Position numbers and translations under genes: made by a program | The notes under the pieces: model-generated | What the model was told of the DNA's origin: nothing | Database searches by the model: none | What the model saw: only the letters and a program-made list of their open reading frames with translations | Part shown: positions 31,654 to 38,972 of the stretch, piece by piece | Position numbering within the stretch: position 1 is the stretch's first letter | Layout: the number at the start of each line of letters is the position of its first letter | IMG/VR virus record: IMGVR_UViG_3300035670_000439 | Coordinates: 1 to 43,574 of that record | DNA from: a virus | Direction: 5' to 3' (one strand) | Length of the DNA: 43,574 nt

Positions 31654-32156
31654 CCTCCGCAGACCTTCTTGAAACGCTCCTCGAAGGTCGCCCTCTTCAG
31701 ATTGGCATAGGCTACATCGGCTGAAGAACCGAACGCCTTTTCATCTGGCCGCAGCTCGGCGGCACTGAAGGGGGCCGCAGAGATGAAGGGCTGGTTGCCG
31801 ACGTAGCCGCCCATCGAGTTCTTGGCGTTCACGTAGCCGCACACATGCGAGCCATCGCGCGATTTGCGGACATTCGTGAACTTGGCCGAGTCTGGGTCTT
31901 TGAGTTGGCCGCGCACTGTTTCCATGGCATCGCGCACGTCCTGGCCTGAGCGCCAGTAGAAGGCGCCAGAAAAGGCCGCCACGGTCAGCGCCGCAAAAAC
32001 CCATCGACGGCGTTTCTGAGCGTCGGTGTAGCCTTTCTGTTCGGGCAACTTCCTGCGCAGCTTTCCGCTCATGTCGCGACCGCAGTGGCGGCAAACGATG
32101 GCGTTCGCGTTGATCGGCTCCGCGCAAAAGGCACAGTTCTTCCTGGTCTCTGCCAT
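31650..32156 (-). CDS. Zinc-ribbon membrane protein, probable moron
   Basis: 168 residues from ATG 32156 (GGGAG before it). CAFCAEPINANAIVCRHCG is a double C-x2-C zinc ribbon at residues 8-26. A basic stretch and one membrane segment follow (WVFAALTVAAFSGAFYW, about 51-67). The C-terminal domain (LKDPDSAKFTNVRKSRDGSH, GYVNAKNSMGGYVGNQPFI) is one I associate with bacterial membrane-anchored proteins of unknown function. It is a lone minus-strand gene between the repressor and the plus-strand operon, the usual place for a gene expressed in lysogens. Its function is not known; superinfection exclusion is one option. Confidence 0.75.
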   Translation of the reverse strand: MAETRKNCAFCAEPINANAIVCRHCGRDMSGKLRRKLPEQKGYTDAQKRRRWVFAALTVAAFSGAFYWRSGQDVRDAMETVRGQLKDPDSAKFTNVRKSRDGSHVCGYVNAKNSMGGYVGNQPFISAAPFSAAELRPDEKAFGSSADVAYANLKRATFEERFKKVCGG

Positions 32157-32225
32157 TGAGTTCTCCCGTTTTCCAGAGTCTGCCAGTAGCGCTCCCCCTA
32201 GCTTGTCTAGGTGCATTCCCTAAAT

Positions 32226-32267
32226 GTAGCGTTCGCTCTTGCCTTAATCGGTAGCGTTCGCTACATT
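32226..32267 (+). promoter_or_regulatory. PL-like promoter with two operators
   Basis: GTAGCGTTCGCTCT (32226-32239) and the perfect dyad GTAGCGTTCGCTAC (32251-32264) match the sites at the cro/cI region. TTGCCT (32239-32244), a 17-base spacer and TACATT (32262-32267) form a good -35/-10 pair for the plus-strand operon, with the perfect operator inside. A bound repressor would block it. Confidence 0.72.
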
Positions 32268-32306
32268 GCTCCCACTCGCCCACCACAGCGGCGACGGGAG
32301 CAGGAG

Positions 32307-32510
32307 ATGGACGCAGAGAGCAAGACCGAAGCAAGCAAGAGCGCCGCGAAGTTCACGCCTGGCGCGTGGCAGATCGTCCGCACCTTCAACGGCTTCCGCG
32401 TCACCCGCACCTGGACGAGCGGGCTGATTCAGCGGCATCGCACCGGCCACTTGAAGACCGAGGCCCAAGCGCTTGAAGCGCTCGCCATTGCGAACGGGGC
32501 CGCAGCATGA
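32307..32510 (+). CDS. First gene of the plus-strand early operon, 67 residues
   Basis: MDAESKTEASKSAAKFTPGA, then WQIVRTFNGFRVTRTWTSGL. GGGAGCAGGAG lies before the ATG, a strong ribosome site. The second half (ALEALAIANGAAA) is helical. There is no known motif; the start overlaps nothing upstream and sits 40 bases after the -10 box. Early, probably anti-host or regulatory; unknown. Confidence 0.72.
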   Translation: MDAESKTEASKSAAKFTPGAWQIVRTFNGFRVTRTWTSGLIQRHRTGHLKTEAQALEALAIANGAAA

Positions 32511-32725
32511 GCCCCGCCGCCACCCTGCAGGCCATCTGCAATCCCTCCACCCCCTACACCGACCGCCTGATCGCCCTGCGCGCAGCGTGGGACGAGGACG
32601 ACCGCGAGCCGAGTGACTACACGCCGGTGCGCCCGGGCCGCTGCCGCTGCTTTGGCCCGGGTGAAGGCCCTGGTCGTTGCCCTGGGCCGGATAGCTGCCC
32701 GCTGTGCGAGGGGGATGAGGAATGA
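32507..32725 (+). CDS. Small Cys-rich protein
   Basis: 72 residues: RLIALRAAWDEDDREPSDYT, then CRCFGPGEGPGRCPGPDSCP. Five cysteines in the last 30 residues (C-x-C ... C-x5-C-x2-C) suggest zinc binding. The start overlaps the previous stop by 4 bases (ATGA). Unknown function. Confidence 0.68.
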   Translation: MSPAATLQAICNPSTPYTDRLIALRAAWDEDDREPSDYTPVRPGRCRCFGPGEGPGRCPGPDSCPLCEGDEE

Positions 32726-32934
32726 GCGCCGTCATCAAGCCGCCGCCGGTTGCGCGCTTTGCCGTCGTCACCAATCCCGGCACGTTGTTCGAGCGCGTGG
32801 ACAGCTACCACGCCTCGCTGCTGACCGCCCAGGCCGAGGCTCGCGACCTTCGCGAGGACTTTGAGAGCGTGGATGTCATGGCCGTGCGCCATTCCACGCT
32901 GGACAGGCCCGCTCACCTGACCACGGAGTTCTGA
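32722..32934 (+). CDS. Small phage protein, 70 residues
   Basis: MSAVIKPPPVARFAVVTNPG, then DSYHASLLTAQAEARDLRED. Short strand then helix, no motif. Coupled to its neighbour by ATGA. Unknown function. Confidence 0.66.
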   Translation: MSAVIKPPPVARFAVVTNPGTLFERVDSYHASLLTAQAEARDLREDFESVDVMAVRHSTLDRPAHLTTEF

Positions 32935-32936
32935 GC

Positions 32937-33257
32937 ATGACCCCCCGCATCCAAGAAGACATCTTCGGCGACCCCCTGCGGCACGCCGACATGGACGAGG
33001 TGGCCGACCACGCCATGGAAACCCGCCAAGGCGGCGCCGTCATCGTGGACGGTGTTCGCCTGCCCCTGGGGTGCGACTACCAAGGCCGCTGGCCGCAGGC
33101 TGCTGAGGCATCCACGGAGATCGGCGCAGAGGCCGCCCCGCGCAATCCGCAGCACGACGGCTTTGGCGCGGTCATCTGGCCGTTGGCGGTTGTTGCCGGG
33201 ATCGTTGCCCTGGTGCTCTTCGGGAGCATGGGCTCGCGGCTGTGGGGTGGGGCATGA
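32937..33257 (+). CDS. Small protein with a C-terminal membrane segment
   Basis: 106 residues. The first 75 are soluble and acidic (MTPRIQEDIFGDPLRHADMD). Residues about 79-96 (VIWPLAVVAGIVALVLFG) are a single membrane helix, so the protein is probably tail-anchored in the inner membrane. It overlaps the next gene by ATGA. Function unknown. Confidence 0.68.
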   Translation: MTPRIQEDIFGDPLRHADMDEVADHAMETRQGGAVIVDGVRLPLGCDYQGRWPQAAEASTEIGAEAAPRNPQHDGFGAVIWPLAVVAGIVALVLFGSMGSRLWGGA

Positions 33258-33592
33258 ACTCCGAGCTCAGCGAATTTCAGCAGCGCGCCTGCGCCGTCGT
33301 GGTCGTGAAGATGCTTGGCGGCACCAGCTTCAGCATCTGCGACCTTGACGCCATCGGCAAAACGATGGGCCGGCAAAGCGCATTGGCCGGCCGCGACTAC
33401 GAAGCTCTGCGCGCCGTGCATTGCGTTGCCTGGGCAGACATGGGGCCTGAGCTGTCGCTCATGGTGCGCGAGAAGTGCCTGGAGATGCTTGGCCTGCCGC
33501 CGCACACCATTGAGGCGCTGACGCCAGCCCGGCGTGCAGAGCCGGCTCATGAGCCTGCAAGTCGGCTGCGTTTGGCGTTCTGGAGGAAGTGA
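33254..33592 (+). CDS. Phage protein, 112 residues, unknown
   Basis: Starts at ATG 33254 inside an ATGA overlap (MNSELSEFQQRACAVVVVKM). Helical with some beta; ends in a basic LRLAFWRK. It has no motif that I recognise. Confidence 0.66.
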   Translation: MNSELSEFQQRACAVVVVKMLGGTSFSICDLDAIGKTMGRQSALAGRDYEALRAVHCVAWADMGPELSLMVREKCLEMLGLPPHTIEALTPARRAEPAHEPASRLRLAFWRK

Positions 33593-33768
33593 TGGTCGCC
33601 CTCCTCCGCCCCCTCCTCACCCACTACCTCCTCTGGCGCGCATCCCAAGTGCGAGCAGAGCGGGAGCAATACCAGCAGGCCGGGATCGTCGGGCCTCGCT
33701 ACCTCTTCAACAGCCACGTGGCCGAGCTTGAGTTTCGGATGCGCGCGGCGGCAATGGGAGCCAAGTGA
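33592..33768 (+). CDS. Small basic protein, 58 residues
   Basis: The reading frame MVALLRPLLTHYLLWRASQV, then RAEREQYQQAGIVG, starts one base into the previous stop (TGATG), with GGAGGAAG before the ATG. Hydrophobic N-terminus (residues 2-15), then a charged helix. Possibly membrane-associated. Unknown. Confidence 0.6.
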   Translation: MVALLRPLLTHYLLWRASQVRAEREQYQQAGIVGPRYLFNSHVAELEFRMRAAAMGAK

Positions 33769-33769
33769 A

Positions 33770-34870
33770 ATGAGCATCTTCAAACCGGCCGTGAATGGCC
33801 AGGCATTCCTCAAGATGGGCCTGATGGGCTTTGCTGGCGACGGCAAAACCTACACGGCTGCGCAGGTCGGCATCGGCCTGGTCGAACTGATGCGCCGCCG
33901 TGGTCTGCCCATGGGCGACCGTCCCGCCTTTTTCCTCGACACCGAGACGGGCTCGGACTGGGTGAAGCCCCGCTTTGACGAGGCCAACATCCCGCTGATG
34001 GTCGCCAAGACGCGGGCCTTTGTTGACCTTGTGGCCGCCGTCAAGGAAGCCGAGCAGTCCGCGTCGGTGCTGCTGATCGACTCCATCAGCCACTTCTGGC
34101 GCGTGCTGTGCGATGAGTACGCGAAGAAGCGTGAACGAAAGCGCGGGCTGGAATTCAGCGACTGGGCGTGGCTCAAGTCAGAGTGGGCGCGCTTCACTGA
34201 CCTCTTCGTCAACTCGCAGACGCACATCATCATGTGCGGCCGGGCCGGCTACGAGTACGACTTCTTCGAGGGCGACGACGGCAAGAAGCAACTGGAGAAG
34301 ACCGGCATCAAGATGAAGGCCGAGACCGAGACGGGCTACGAGCCGTCCATCCTCGTCCTCATGGAGAAGCACCAGACGCTGGAAGGCAACCGGGTCTGGC
34401 GCACGGCCACCGTCCTCAAGGACCGCAGCACCAAGATTGACGGCCTCACGTTCGAGAACCCGACCTTCAAGGACTTCCTGCCGCACATCGAGTTCCTCAA
34501 CCTCGGCGGCCAGCAGGTCAGCTTCGACCAGACCCGCGACAACTCCGAACTGTTCGCAGACGACGGCACGCCGCGCTGGCAGAAGGAGAAGCGCGCCCGC
34601 GAGATTGCGCTCGATGAGATTCAGCAGCTGCTGGAGAAGCACCACGCCGGCACCAGCGCCGACGCCAAGCGCGCCCGCGGCGACCTTATCGGCAAGGCCT
34701 TCGGCACCCGCTCCTGGGAACGCATCCAGACGATGGACTGGGCCACGGTGCGCGGTGCGCGCAACTGGCTGTGGCAGCAGCTGGAGGGCTGCGACTACCA
34801 GCTGGCTCCGCCTGCGCATGAGCAGCAGGCCCAGGCACAAGCCGAGCCGATGGAAGACGTGCCGCTGTGA
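33770..34870 (+). CDS. P-loop ATPase of the AAA_24/RecA-like group
   Basis: 366 residues from ATG 33770. Walker A is MGLMGFAGDGKTYTAAQVG (near residue 20) and Walker B is ASVLLIDSISHFW (near 105). Further RecA-like signatures are DTETGSDWVKPRFDEANI and HIIMCGRAGYEYDF. This type recurs in phage early regions and resembles annealing or recombination ATPases (Sak4-type are shorter, about 230 residues). It could support recombination or replication of phage DNA with NinB and NinG. The ATPase call is firm, the role inferred. Confidence 0.82.
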   Translation: MSIFKPAVNGQAFLKMGLMGFAGDGKTYTAAQVGIGLVELMRRRGLPMGDRPAFFLDTETGSDWVKPRFDEANIPLMVAKTRAFVDLVAAVKEAEQSASVLLIDSISHFWRVLCDEYAKKRERKRGLEFSDWAWLKSEWARFTDLFVNSQTHIIMCGRAGYEYDFFEGDDGKKQLEKTGIKMKAETETGYEPSILVLMEKHQTLEGNRVWRTATVLKDRSTKIDGLTFENPTFKDFLPHIEFLNLGGQQVSFDQTRDNSELFADDGTPRWQKEKRAREIALDEIQQLLEKHHAGTSADAKRARGDLIGKAFGTRSWERIQTMDWATVRGARNWLWQQLEGCDYQLAPPAHEQQAQAQAEPMEDVPL

Positions 34871-34887
34871 GCCGCGAGGAGAACCCC

Positions 34888-35193
34888 ATGACCACCAAGA
34901 CCGTCACCGTGTCCGGCTGGATTGGCTTTGACGCCTTCCGCGCGCAACACCCCGCTGCCTTTCCCGAGGGGCCGTGGACTTTCACCACCTACAAGCCGGG
35001 CGGCAACGACACCGTGCCCGTCCGCGAACACAGCTTCACCGCAGAAGTCCCCGCTGACTTCGACCCCCGCCCCGGCATGGTCGAAGCCCTGCAGGCCAAG
35101 AAGCGCCAATTGCAGGCCGAGTTCACCAAGAGCGTGACGGATATCGAGCGGCAGATCAGCGAGCTGCAGGCGCTTGAGTTCACGCCCGCCTGA
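34888..35193 (+). CDS. Phage protein following the ATPase, 101 residues
   Basis: Start at ATG 34888, with GAGGAG 6 bases before it (a longer form from 34867 overlaps the ATPase stop). MTTKTVTVSGWIGFDAFRAQ, then HSFTAEVPADFDPRPGMVEA and a C-terminal helix of about 30 residues (KKRQLQAEFTKSVTDIERQI). A beta domain plus coiled coil next to an ATPase hints at a partner protein, but it is not a recognised SSB. Confidence 0.7.
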   Translation: MTTKTVTVSGWIGFDAFRAQHPAAFPEGPWTFTTYKPGGNDTVPVREHSFTAEVPADFDPRPGMVEALQAKKRQLQAEFTKSVTDIERQISELQALEFTPA

Positions 35194-35216
35194 ACCCCTT
35201 CCAACCAGGAGCAATC

Positions 35217-35456
35217 ATGAAAGCAATCCTCGGCCTTGGCCTCATCGTCGCCGGCATCCTCTTCGGTCTGTACGCCGGCCTCTGGTGGGCCTTCATCGGC
35301 GGGATCATGGATGTTGTTCAGGCGATCCGCGCCCCCGATCTGCAGCCCATGGCGGTTGCCATCGGCATCGCGAAGGTCTGCTTCGCCGGCCTCATCGGCT
35401 ACCTGTCGGCACTCGTCGCCATCGTCCCCGGCTACGTGCTCATCAAGCGCGCCTGA
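35217..35456 (+). CDS. Small membrane protein, two segments
   Basis: 79 residues, almost wholly hydrophobic: AILGLGLIVAGILFGLYAGL (3-22) and VAIGIAKVCFAGLIGYLSAL (47-66). AGGAG lies 6 bases before the ATG. A two-helix inner-membrane protein in the early operon, with possible roles in exclusion of other phages or as an antiholin. Function unknown. Confidence 0.72.
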   Translation: MKAILGLGLIVAGILFGLYAGLWWAFIGGIMDVVQAIRAPDLQPMAVAIGIAKVCFAGLIGYLSALVAIVPGYVLIKRA

Positions 35457-35465
35457 CACCCCTTT

Positions 35466-35539
35466 CCAGGCCGCGCCTGGTCGGACCCAGAGCCCGCAAC
35501 AGCTCCCGCCATTCGTCAACTGGCAGTCGTTCCGACCAG
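35466..35539 (+). other. Intergenic RNA region with two competing stem-loops
   Basis: In the 121-base gap, CCAGGC-CGC-GCCTGG (35466-35480) forms a perfect 6-base stem. CTGGTCGGA (35477-35485) also pairs perfectly with TCCGACCAG (35531-35539) over 45 bases. The two share 35477-35480, so both cannot form at once. It is the largest gap in this operon and lies just before 35578. Confidence 0.5.
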
Positions 35540-35577
35540 CTCCGAGAGGACGGTCTTTCTTCTTCAAGGACTGAACC

Positions 35578-36015
35578 ATGACCAAAGAACAGCTTGCCGA
35601 CCTCCTCAACGGTCGCCAGTACCGCAACGAGATCACCAAGGACGAAGAGGCCCATGCCAAGGCGGCCGGCCTGCTAGTGATCTTCGGCGCCAGCGATGAC
35701 CTCGTGGAGTTCCGCGGTGCTGTTCATGACGAGATCGGCGCCTATGACGGCGCGACCTTCCGCCTTTGCCCCGAGGGCCTGCTCCCGGAGTGGCCCGATG
35801 AGGTTGACGAGGGCTGGGACGAAAGCGAAGCCGAGGACTACTTTCGTCGCAAGGCACTGGGCTTTGTGGAAATCGAAGCGAAGTGGGACGAGGGCGGCTA
35901 CTCGTGGGTCATCGAGCCCAAGCAGAGCTTCCCCATCGCCGTGTTCACGATCCTGGACGACAGCGACAACTACTGCCGCGGCATCGTCATCGACATGGCC
36001 GATCTGAAGGCCTGA
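35578..36015 (+). CDS. Acidic phage protein, 145 residues
   Basis: MTKEQLADLLNGRQYRNEIT, then AKAAGLLVIFGASDDLVEFR and later FVEIEAKWDEGGYSWVIEPK. I recognise it as a recurrent phage protein with the LLVIFGASDDLVEF segment but without a known function. It is acidic and soluble and begins after the RNA-structured gap. Confidence 0.72.
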   Translation: MTKEQLADLLNGRQYRNEITKDEEAHAKAAGLLVIFGASDDLVEFRGAVHDEIGAYDGATFRLCPEGLLPEWPDEVDEGWDESEAEDYFRRKALGFVEIEAKWDEGGYSWVIEPKQSFPIAVFTILDDSDNYCRGIVIDMADLKA

Positions 36016-36030
36016 GCAGAAGAGCGAGCC

Positions 36031-36204
36031 ATGACCCTCACCGAACGAGACATCGAAACCATCCAGGCCTACCGGCAGCGAGTCCGTGAGCTTGGCAAGA
36101 CGAGCAGAGCCCAGGAGGCGGTAGCTGTGTTCCAGGCATTCAAGGGCCTCTACACGCTGGAGCAGGTTTGCCTGGCGCTTGAGGCGCAGGGGGTGGAGGC
36201 GTGA
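36031..36204 (+). CDS. Small helical protein, 57 residues
   Basis: MTLTERDIETIQAYRQRVRE, then AQEAVAVFQAFKGLYTLEQV, ending LEAQGVEA. Two helices, no motif. The stop overlaps the next gene's GTG (GTGA at 36201-36204). Unknown. Confidence 0.62.
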   Translation: MTLTERDIETIQAYRQRVRELGKTSRAQEAVAVFQAFKGLYTLEQVCLALEAQGVEA

Positions 36205-36734
36205 GTCGCAGCGGATACACCGACGACAACGACGATCCGTTGGCGCATGGGCGCTGGCGGCAGGCCGTGAAGCGCTCGCTCGAAGGCAAGCGCGGCCAAG
36301 CGCTGTTGCGCGAATTGGTGGAAGCGTTGGACGCCATGCCGGACAAGCGCCTCTATCCGGGCAGCTTTGCTACGGCGGAAGGCGAGTTCTGCACCCTTGG
36401 CGTGCTGGGAGCCAAACGCGGCACAAAGATGGATGACCTCGGCGACGAGGACTACTGCGACACCGATTTGGTGGGCCAGCGATTCGGCATTGCGCCCGCG
36501 ATGGCGGCCGAGATCATGTACATGAACGACGAGTACGCCGTCGATGAATGGACGTGGGCGGCCGTGGAAATCTGCGGCCCGATGCGCCCCAACTGGCCCG
36601 ATTGGGGAAGCCACACCAAGAGCGTGCGGGTGCACAACGACAACCACCCGATTGAGCGCTGGCATCGAATGCGCGCATGGGCGGTCAAAAACCTCGCCGC
36701 CCGCGCCACTGGCACTGACGGAGCTACGCCATGA
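36201..36734 (+). CDS. Phage protein, 177 residues, unknown
   Basis: GTG start overlapping the previous stop. RWRQAVKRSLEGKRGQALLR, RLYPGSFATAEGEFCTLGVL, MAAEIMYMNDEYAVDEWTWA and VRVHNDNHPIERWHRMRAWA. I recognise this as a recurrent protein of phages and plasmids. Function unknown; the invariant-looking EFCTLGVLGAKRG and NDE regions suggest an enzyme or binding fold. Confidence 0.75.
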   Translation: MSRSGYTDDNDDPLAHGRWRQAVKRSLEGKRGQALLRELVEALDAMPDKRLYPGSFATAEGEFCTLGVLGAKRGTKMDDLGDEDYCDTDLVGQRFGIAPAMAAEIMYMNDEYAVDEWTWAAVEICGPMRPNWPDWGSHTKSVRVHNDNHPIERWHRMRAWAVKNLAARATGTDGATP

Positions 36735-36997
36735 GCGCGCCCGACAGCCTGCCTCCGCTGCCGGAGCCGATCACAGTCATCAACACCGGGATGCAAGCCC
36801 TGCGAGGCTTTAGCGCCGAACAGATGCGCGCCTACGCATTGGCTGCTGTGCTGGAAGAGCGAGAGGCATGCGCAAAGGTCTGCGATGACAAGGAGCGCCG
36901 CAAGTGGGAAATCTTTGCGCACGGCGGGCAAGTTGAGGGCATTGGCCCGCTGGACTGCGCCGCCGCAATCCGCTCCCGCACCAAGGAGAGCACATGA
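36731..36997 (+). CDS. Small phage protein, 88 residues
   Basis: SAEQMRAYALAAVLEEREAC, then KVCDDKERRKWEIFAHGGQV and LDCAAAIRSRTKEST. The motif A-x-x-x-E-R-E-A-C-A-x-x-C-(D), ending with ...CAxAIRxR, is widespread in small phage proteins of unknown function. Overlaps neighbours by 4 bases on both sides. Confidence 0.75.
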   Translation: MSAPDSLPPLPEPITVINTGMQALRGFSAEQMRAYALAAVLEEREACAKVCDDKERRKWEIFAHGGQVEGIGPLDCAAAIRSRTKEST

Positions 36998-37269
36998 GCA
37001 ATGAACAGACTGACGACCTCGTGACGCTGACCCTGCCCCGCGCACAGGCCGAGGCGCTGCTGCGCTGCACGGAGATTGCCCTCGCCGCGCACGACTCCCA
37101 GCCTCGCACTGTGCTGGAGCCGCTGACGCGCCAGCAGATCGACAAGATCATGACGCAGCACTACCCGTTGGATTCGCTGCTGCGCGAGAACGTCGATGCT
37201 TTTGAGGCATGCGTGCGAGATATCGAACGCGCCCACGGCATTGGTCTTGCGGATAGGGGGCAGGGATGA
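36994..37269 (+). CDS. Small helical protein, 91 residues
   Basis: MSNEQTDDLVTLTLPRAQAE, then ALLRCTEIALAAHDSQPRTV and DSLLRENVDAFEACVRDIER. Short helical protein, no motif. Overlaps the next gene by 4 bases. Confidence 0.68.
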   Translation: MSNEQTDDLVTLTLPRAQAEALLRCTEIALAAHDSQPRTVLEPLTRQQIDKIMTQHYPLDSLLRENVDAFEACVRDIERAHGIGLADRGQG

Positions 37270-37490
37270 GGCTCGAAACCTTCGGCTACCTCCTGATCGC
37301 GCTCGGTCTCCTGATCGCGCTCTCTAGCTGCGCACCCAAGGACGACACCGACCCGCCCGACGGCCGCAGCGGCATGTCGCTGCACACCGATCATCTGACC
37401 GGGTGCCAGTACCTCGCCAAGCCCTTCGGCGGTATCACCCCTCGCGTGGACGGCAAGAGCCGTCACGTTGGTTGCAAGGAGACCCAATGA
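37266..37490 (+). CDS. Small lipoprotein
   Basis: 74 residues: FGYLLIALGLLIALSSCAPK has a signal peptide and a lipobox ending in Cys23. The mature part DHLTGCQYLAKPFGGITPRV is like DUF6440-type short domains (T-G-x-Q-Y-L ... G-G-x-T-P). It should be exported and lipid-anchored. A lipoprotein in an early phage operon could act in exclusion. Function not known. Confidence 0.74.
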   Translation: MRLETFGYLLIALGLLIALSSCAPKDDTDPPDGRSGMSLHTDHLTGCQYLAKPFGGITPRVDGKSRHVGCKETQ

Positions 37491-38020
37491 CTAACCCCAC
37501 CCCCGGCCTGCGGGCCGATGAGCGAGATGCGGCGCCAAGCGCAGAGACCTTGCGGGAAGTTTTTGACCTTGACCCGACTACTGGCGTTCTTCGTTGGAAG
37601 CGTAGCCCTCGAAGCAAGCTCAGGGCCGGTGATGTTGCAGGGTCGATAGATAGCGACGGATACATGGTAGTTAGCCTGTTTGGTCGCCGTGTCGGCATTC
37701 ATCGGGTCATCTTCGCAATGACGAACGATTACTGGCCGGAGACCGTCGATCACATCAACTGCGACAGGCTGGACAACCGCCCCTCAAACCTTCGGGCCGC
37801 AACTCGGGCCGAAAACATGAGGAATTGCCGCAGGCAGTCCAACAACACCAGCGGCGTCAAAGGCGTCACCTGGAACAAGCAAGGTCAGAAGTGGGTCGCC
37901 CTGTGCAGGGTGAATGGCAAGCGCTACCACCTAGGACGATTCACAGAGATTCAAGACGCGGCCAGCGCATTGCGCGCTTTTCGTGAGCAACACCACAAGG
38001 AGTTTGCCCGCCATGAGTGA
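37487..38020 (+). CDS. HNH endonuclease with AP2 DNA-binding domain
   Basis: 177 residues from ATG 37487 (ATGA overlap). The N-terminal part FDLDPTTGVLRWKRSPRSKL and YMVVSLFGRRVGIHRVIFAM is the usual lead. The catalytic motif is WPETVDHINCDRLDNRPSNL (D-H...N...N). Residues about 113-165 (QSNNTSGVKGVTWNKQGQKW, YHLGRFTEIQDAASALRAFR) are an AP2 domain. This is a free-standing homing-type nuclease that spreads to related phages. It appears lower in GC than its neighbours, which suggests a recent insertion. Confidence 0.9.
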   Translation: MTNPTPGLRADERDAAPSAETLREVFDLDPTTGVLRWKRSPRSKLRAGDVAGSIDSDGYMVVSLFGRRVGIHRVIFAMTNDYWPETVDHINCDRLDNRPSNLRAATRAENMRNCRRQSNNTSGVKGVTWNKQGQKWVALCRVNGKRYHLGRFTEIQDAASALRAFREQHHKEFARHE

Positions 38021-38972
38021 ACAGAACACGCAGCCCGCCGCCAGCGATGAGCGAGAGGCACTGGTGCAGCGGTTGCGCGATGCGGCTGAAGTTTGGGCCG
38101 GAAACAAGGCTTGGACGGAAATCGCGCCGCTTTTGGACGAAGCCGCCGACGCCCTGGCGCAGCCTGTCCTGGTGGCAGTGCCGGAGGGCCTTCTGACCGC
38201 TGCGCTGCGCTGGGTCTACTGTCCGCCGCAAGGCGGCTACAAGAATGGCGCAAGCGTCGAGGATTGTTGCGAGGCGCTGACCGATGAAGTCGTGAAGCTG
38301 ACCGGGGTTCGACCCGGCGATGAGTGGATCAGCGAAAGCGAGATTCCCCAGCTCGCCGCCTCCCCGCAGCCCGCGCAGCAGCCCCACCCTGACGACATTG
38401 CCGTCGATGCGTTCGCCGCAGCGATGAAGGAGAAGCTGGCCGCAGCCCGTGCTAAGGGCCGCGCTGGCTGGCAAACCTGCGAGCCGTGGGCGCTGTCTGA
38501 GATGCTGCGCGACCACGTCGAGAAGGGCGATCCGCGTGACGTGGCGAACTTTTGCATGTTCCTGTGGTCGATTGGTAGCCCGATCACCCTGCCGGTTCCC
38601 GGCTCTGAAGCATTCGACCGTTGGGCCTCTCGTGGTATGGGACGAGTCGCGCCCCAGCCCGAGCGGCCACGTGTCTACAGCCTAGACAAAGACCCCGAAG
38701 GCATCCGCGCCCGAGTCTGTGGGGCCATCGCTTGGGGTGCTCAGAACACCAACCCGCCGCCGGATGGACACTGGCTGGGTGAGTTCTGGCGCATGGCGCG
38801 AGCTGAGCGAGAGGCCGCCACCCCGCCAGCCGCAGCGGAGCCGCCAGCAGCTTCTACCTACACGACCGAGCACATGCATGCTGCTTGGTACGCCATCGGT
38901 GCCGATGTTGCTGGGCTGCGCTGGACGGATTTTGTTGACGCCCTCGCCAAGTTTGGAGGCCGGAATGGCTAG
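38013..38972 (+). CDS. Modular phage protein with an ea22-like segment, 319 residues
   Basis: Starts at ATG 38013, with AAGGAG upstream. Residues 8-60 are helical; a middle part has LLTAALRWVYCPPQGGYKNG. The third part (DDIAVDAFAAAMKEKLAAAR, GWQTCEPWALSEMLRDHVEK, DPRDVANFCMFLWSIGSPI) is the block often found in ea22-like and related early proteins. The last 100 residues look like a short separate domain. The patchwork suggests fusion of modules. Function unknown. Confidence 0.75.
   Translation: MSEQNTQPAASDEREALVQRLRDAAEVWAGNKAWTEIAPLLDEAADALAQPVLVAVPEGLLTAALRWVYCPPQGGYKNGASVEDCCEALTDEVVKLTGVRPGDEWISESEIPQLAASPQPAQQPHPDDIAVDAFAAAMKEKLAAARAKGRAGWQTCEPWALSEMLRDHVEKGDPRDVANFCMFLWSIGSPITLPVPGSEAFDRWASRGMGRVAPQPERPRVYSLDKDPEGIRARVCGAIAWGAQNTNPPPDGHWLGEFWRMARAEREAATPPAAAEPPAASTYTTEHMHAAWYAIGADVAGLRWTDFVDALAKFGGRNG

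Noticed and set aside
31650-32216. Upstream start at 32216 for the zinc-ribbon membrane gene
   Set aside because: It would run into the promoter/operator zone; ATG 32156 with GGGAG upstream is better.
37403-37486. Longer N-terminus for the HNH-AP2 nuclease
   Set aside because: It would overlap the lipoprotein gene by almost 90 bases; ATG 37487 in an ATGA overlap fits the operon style.
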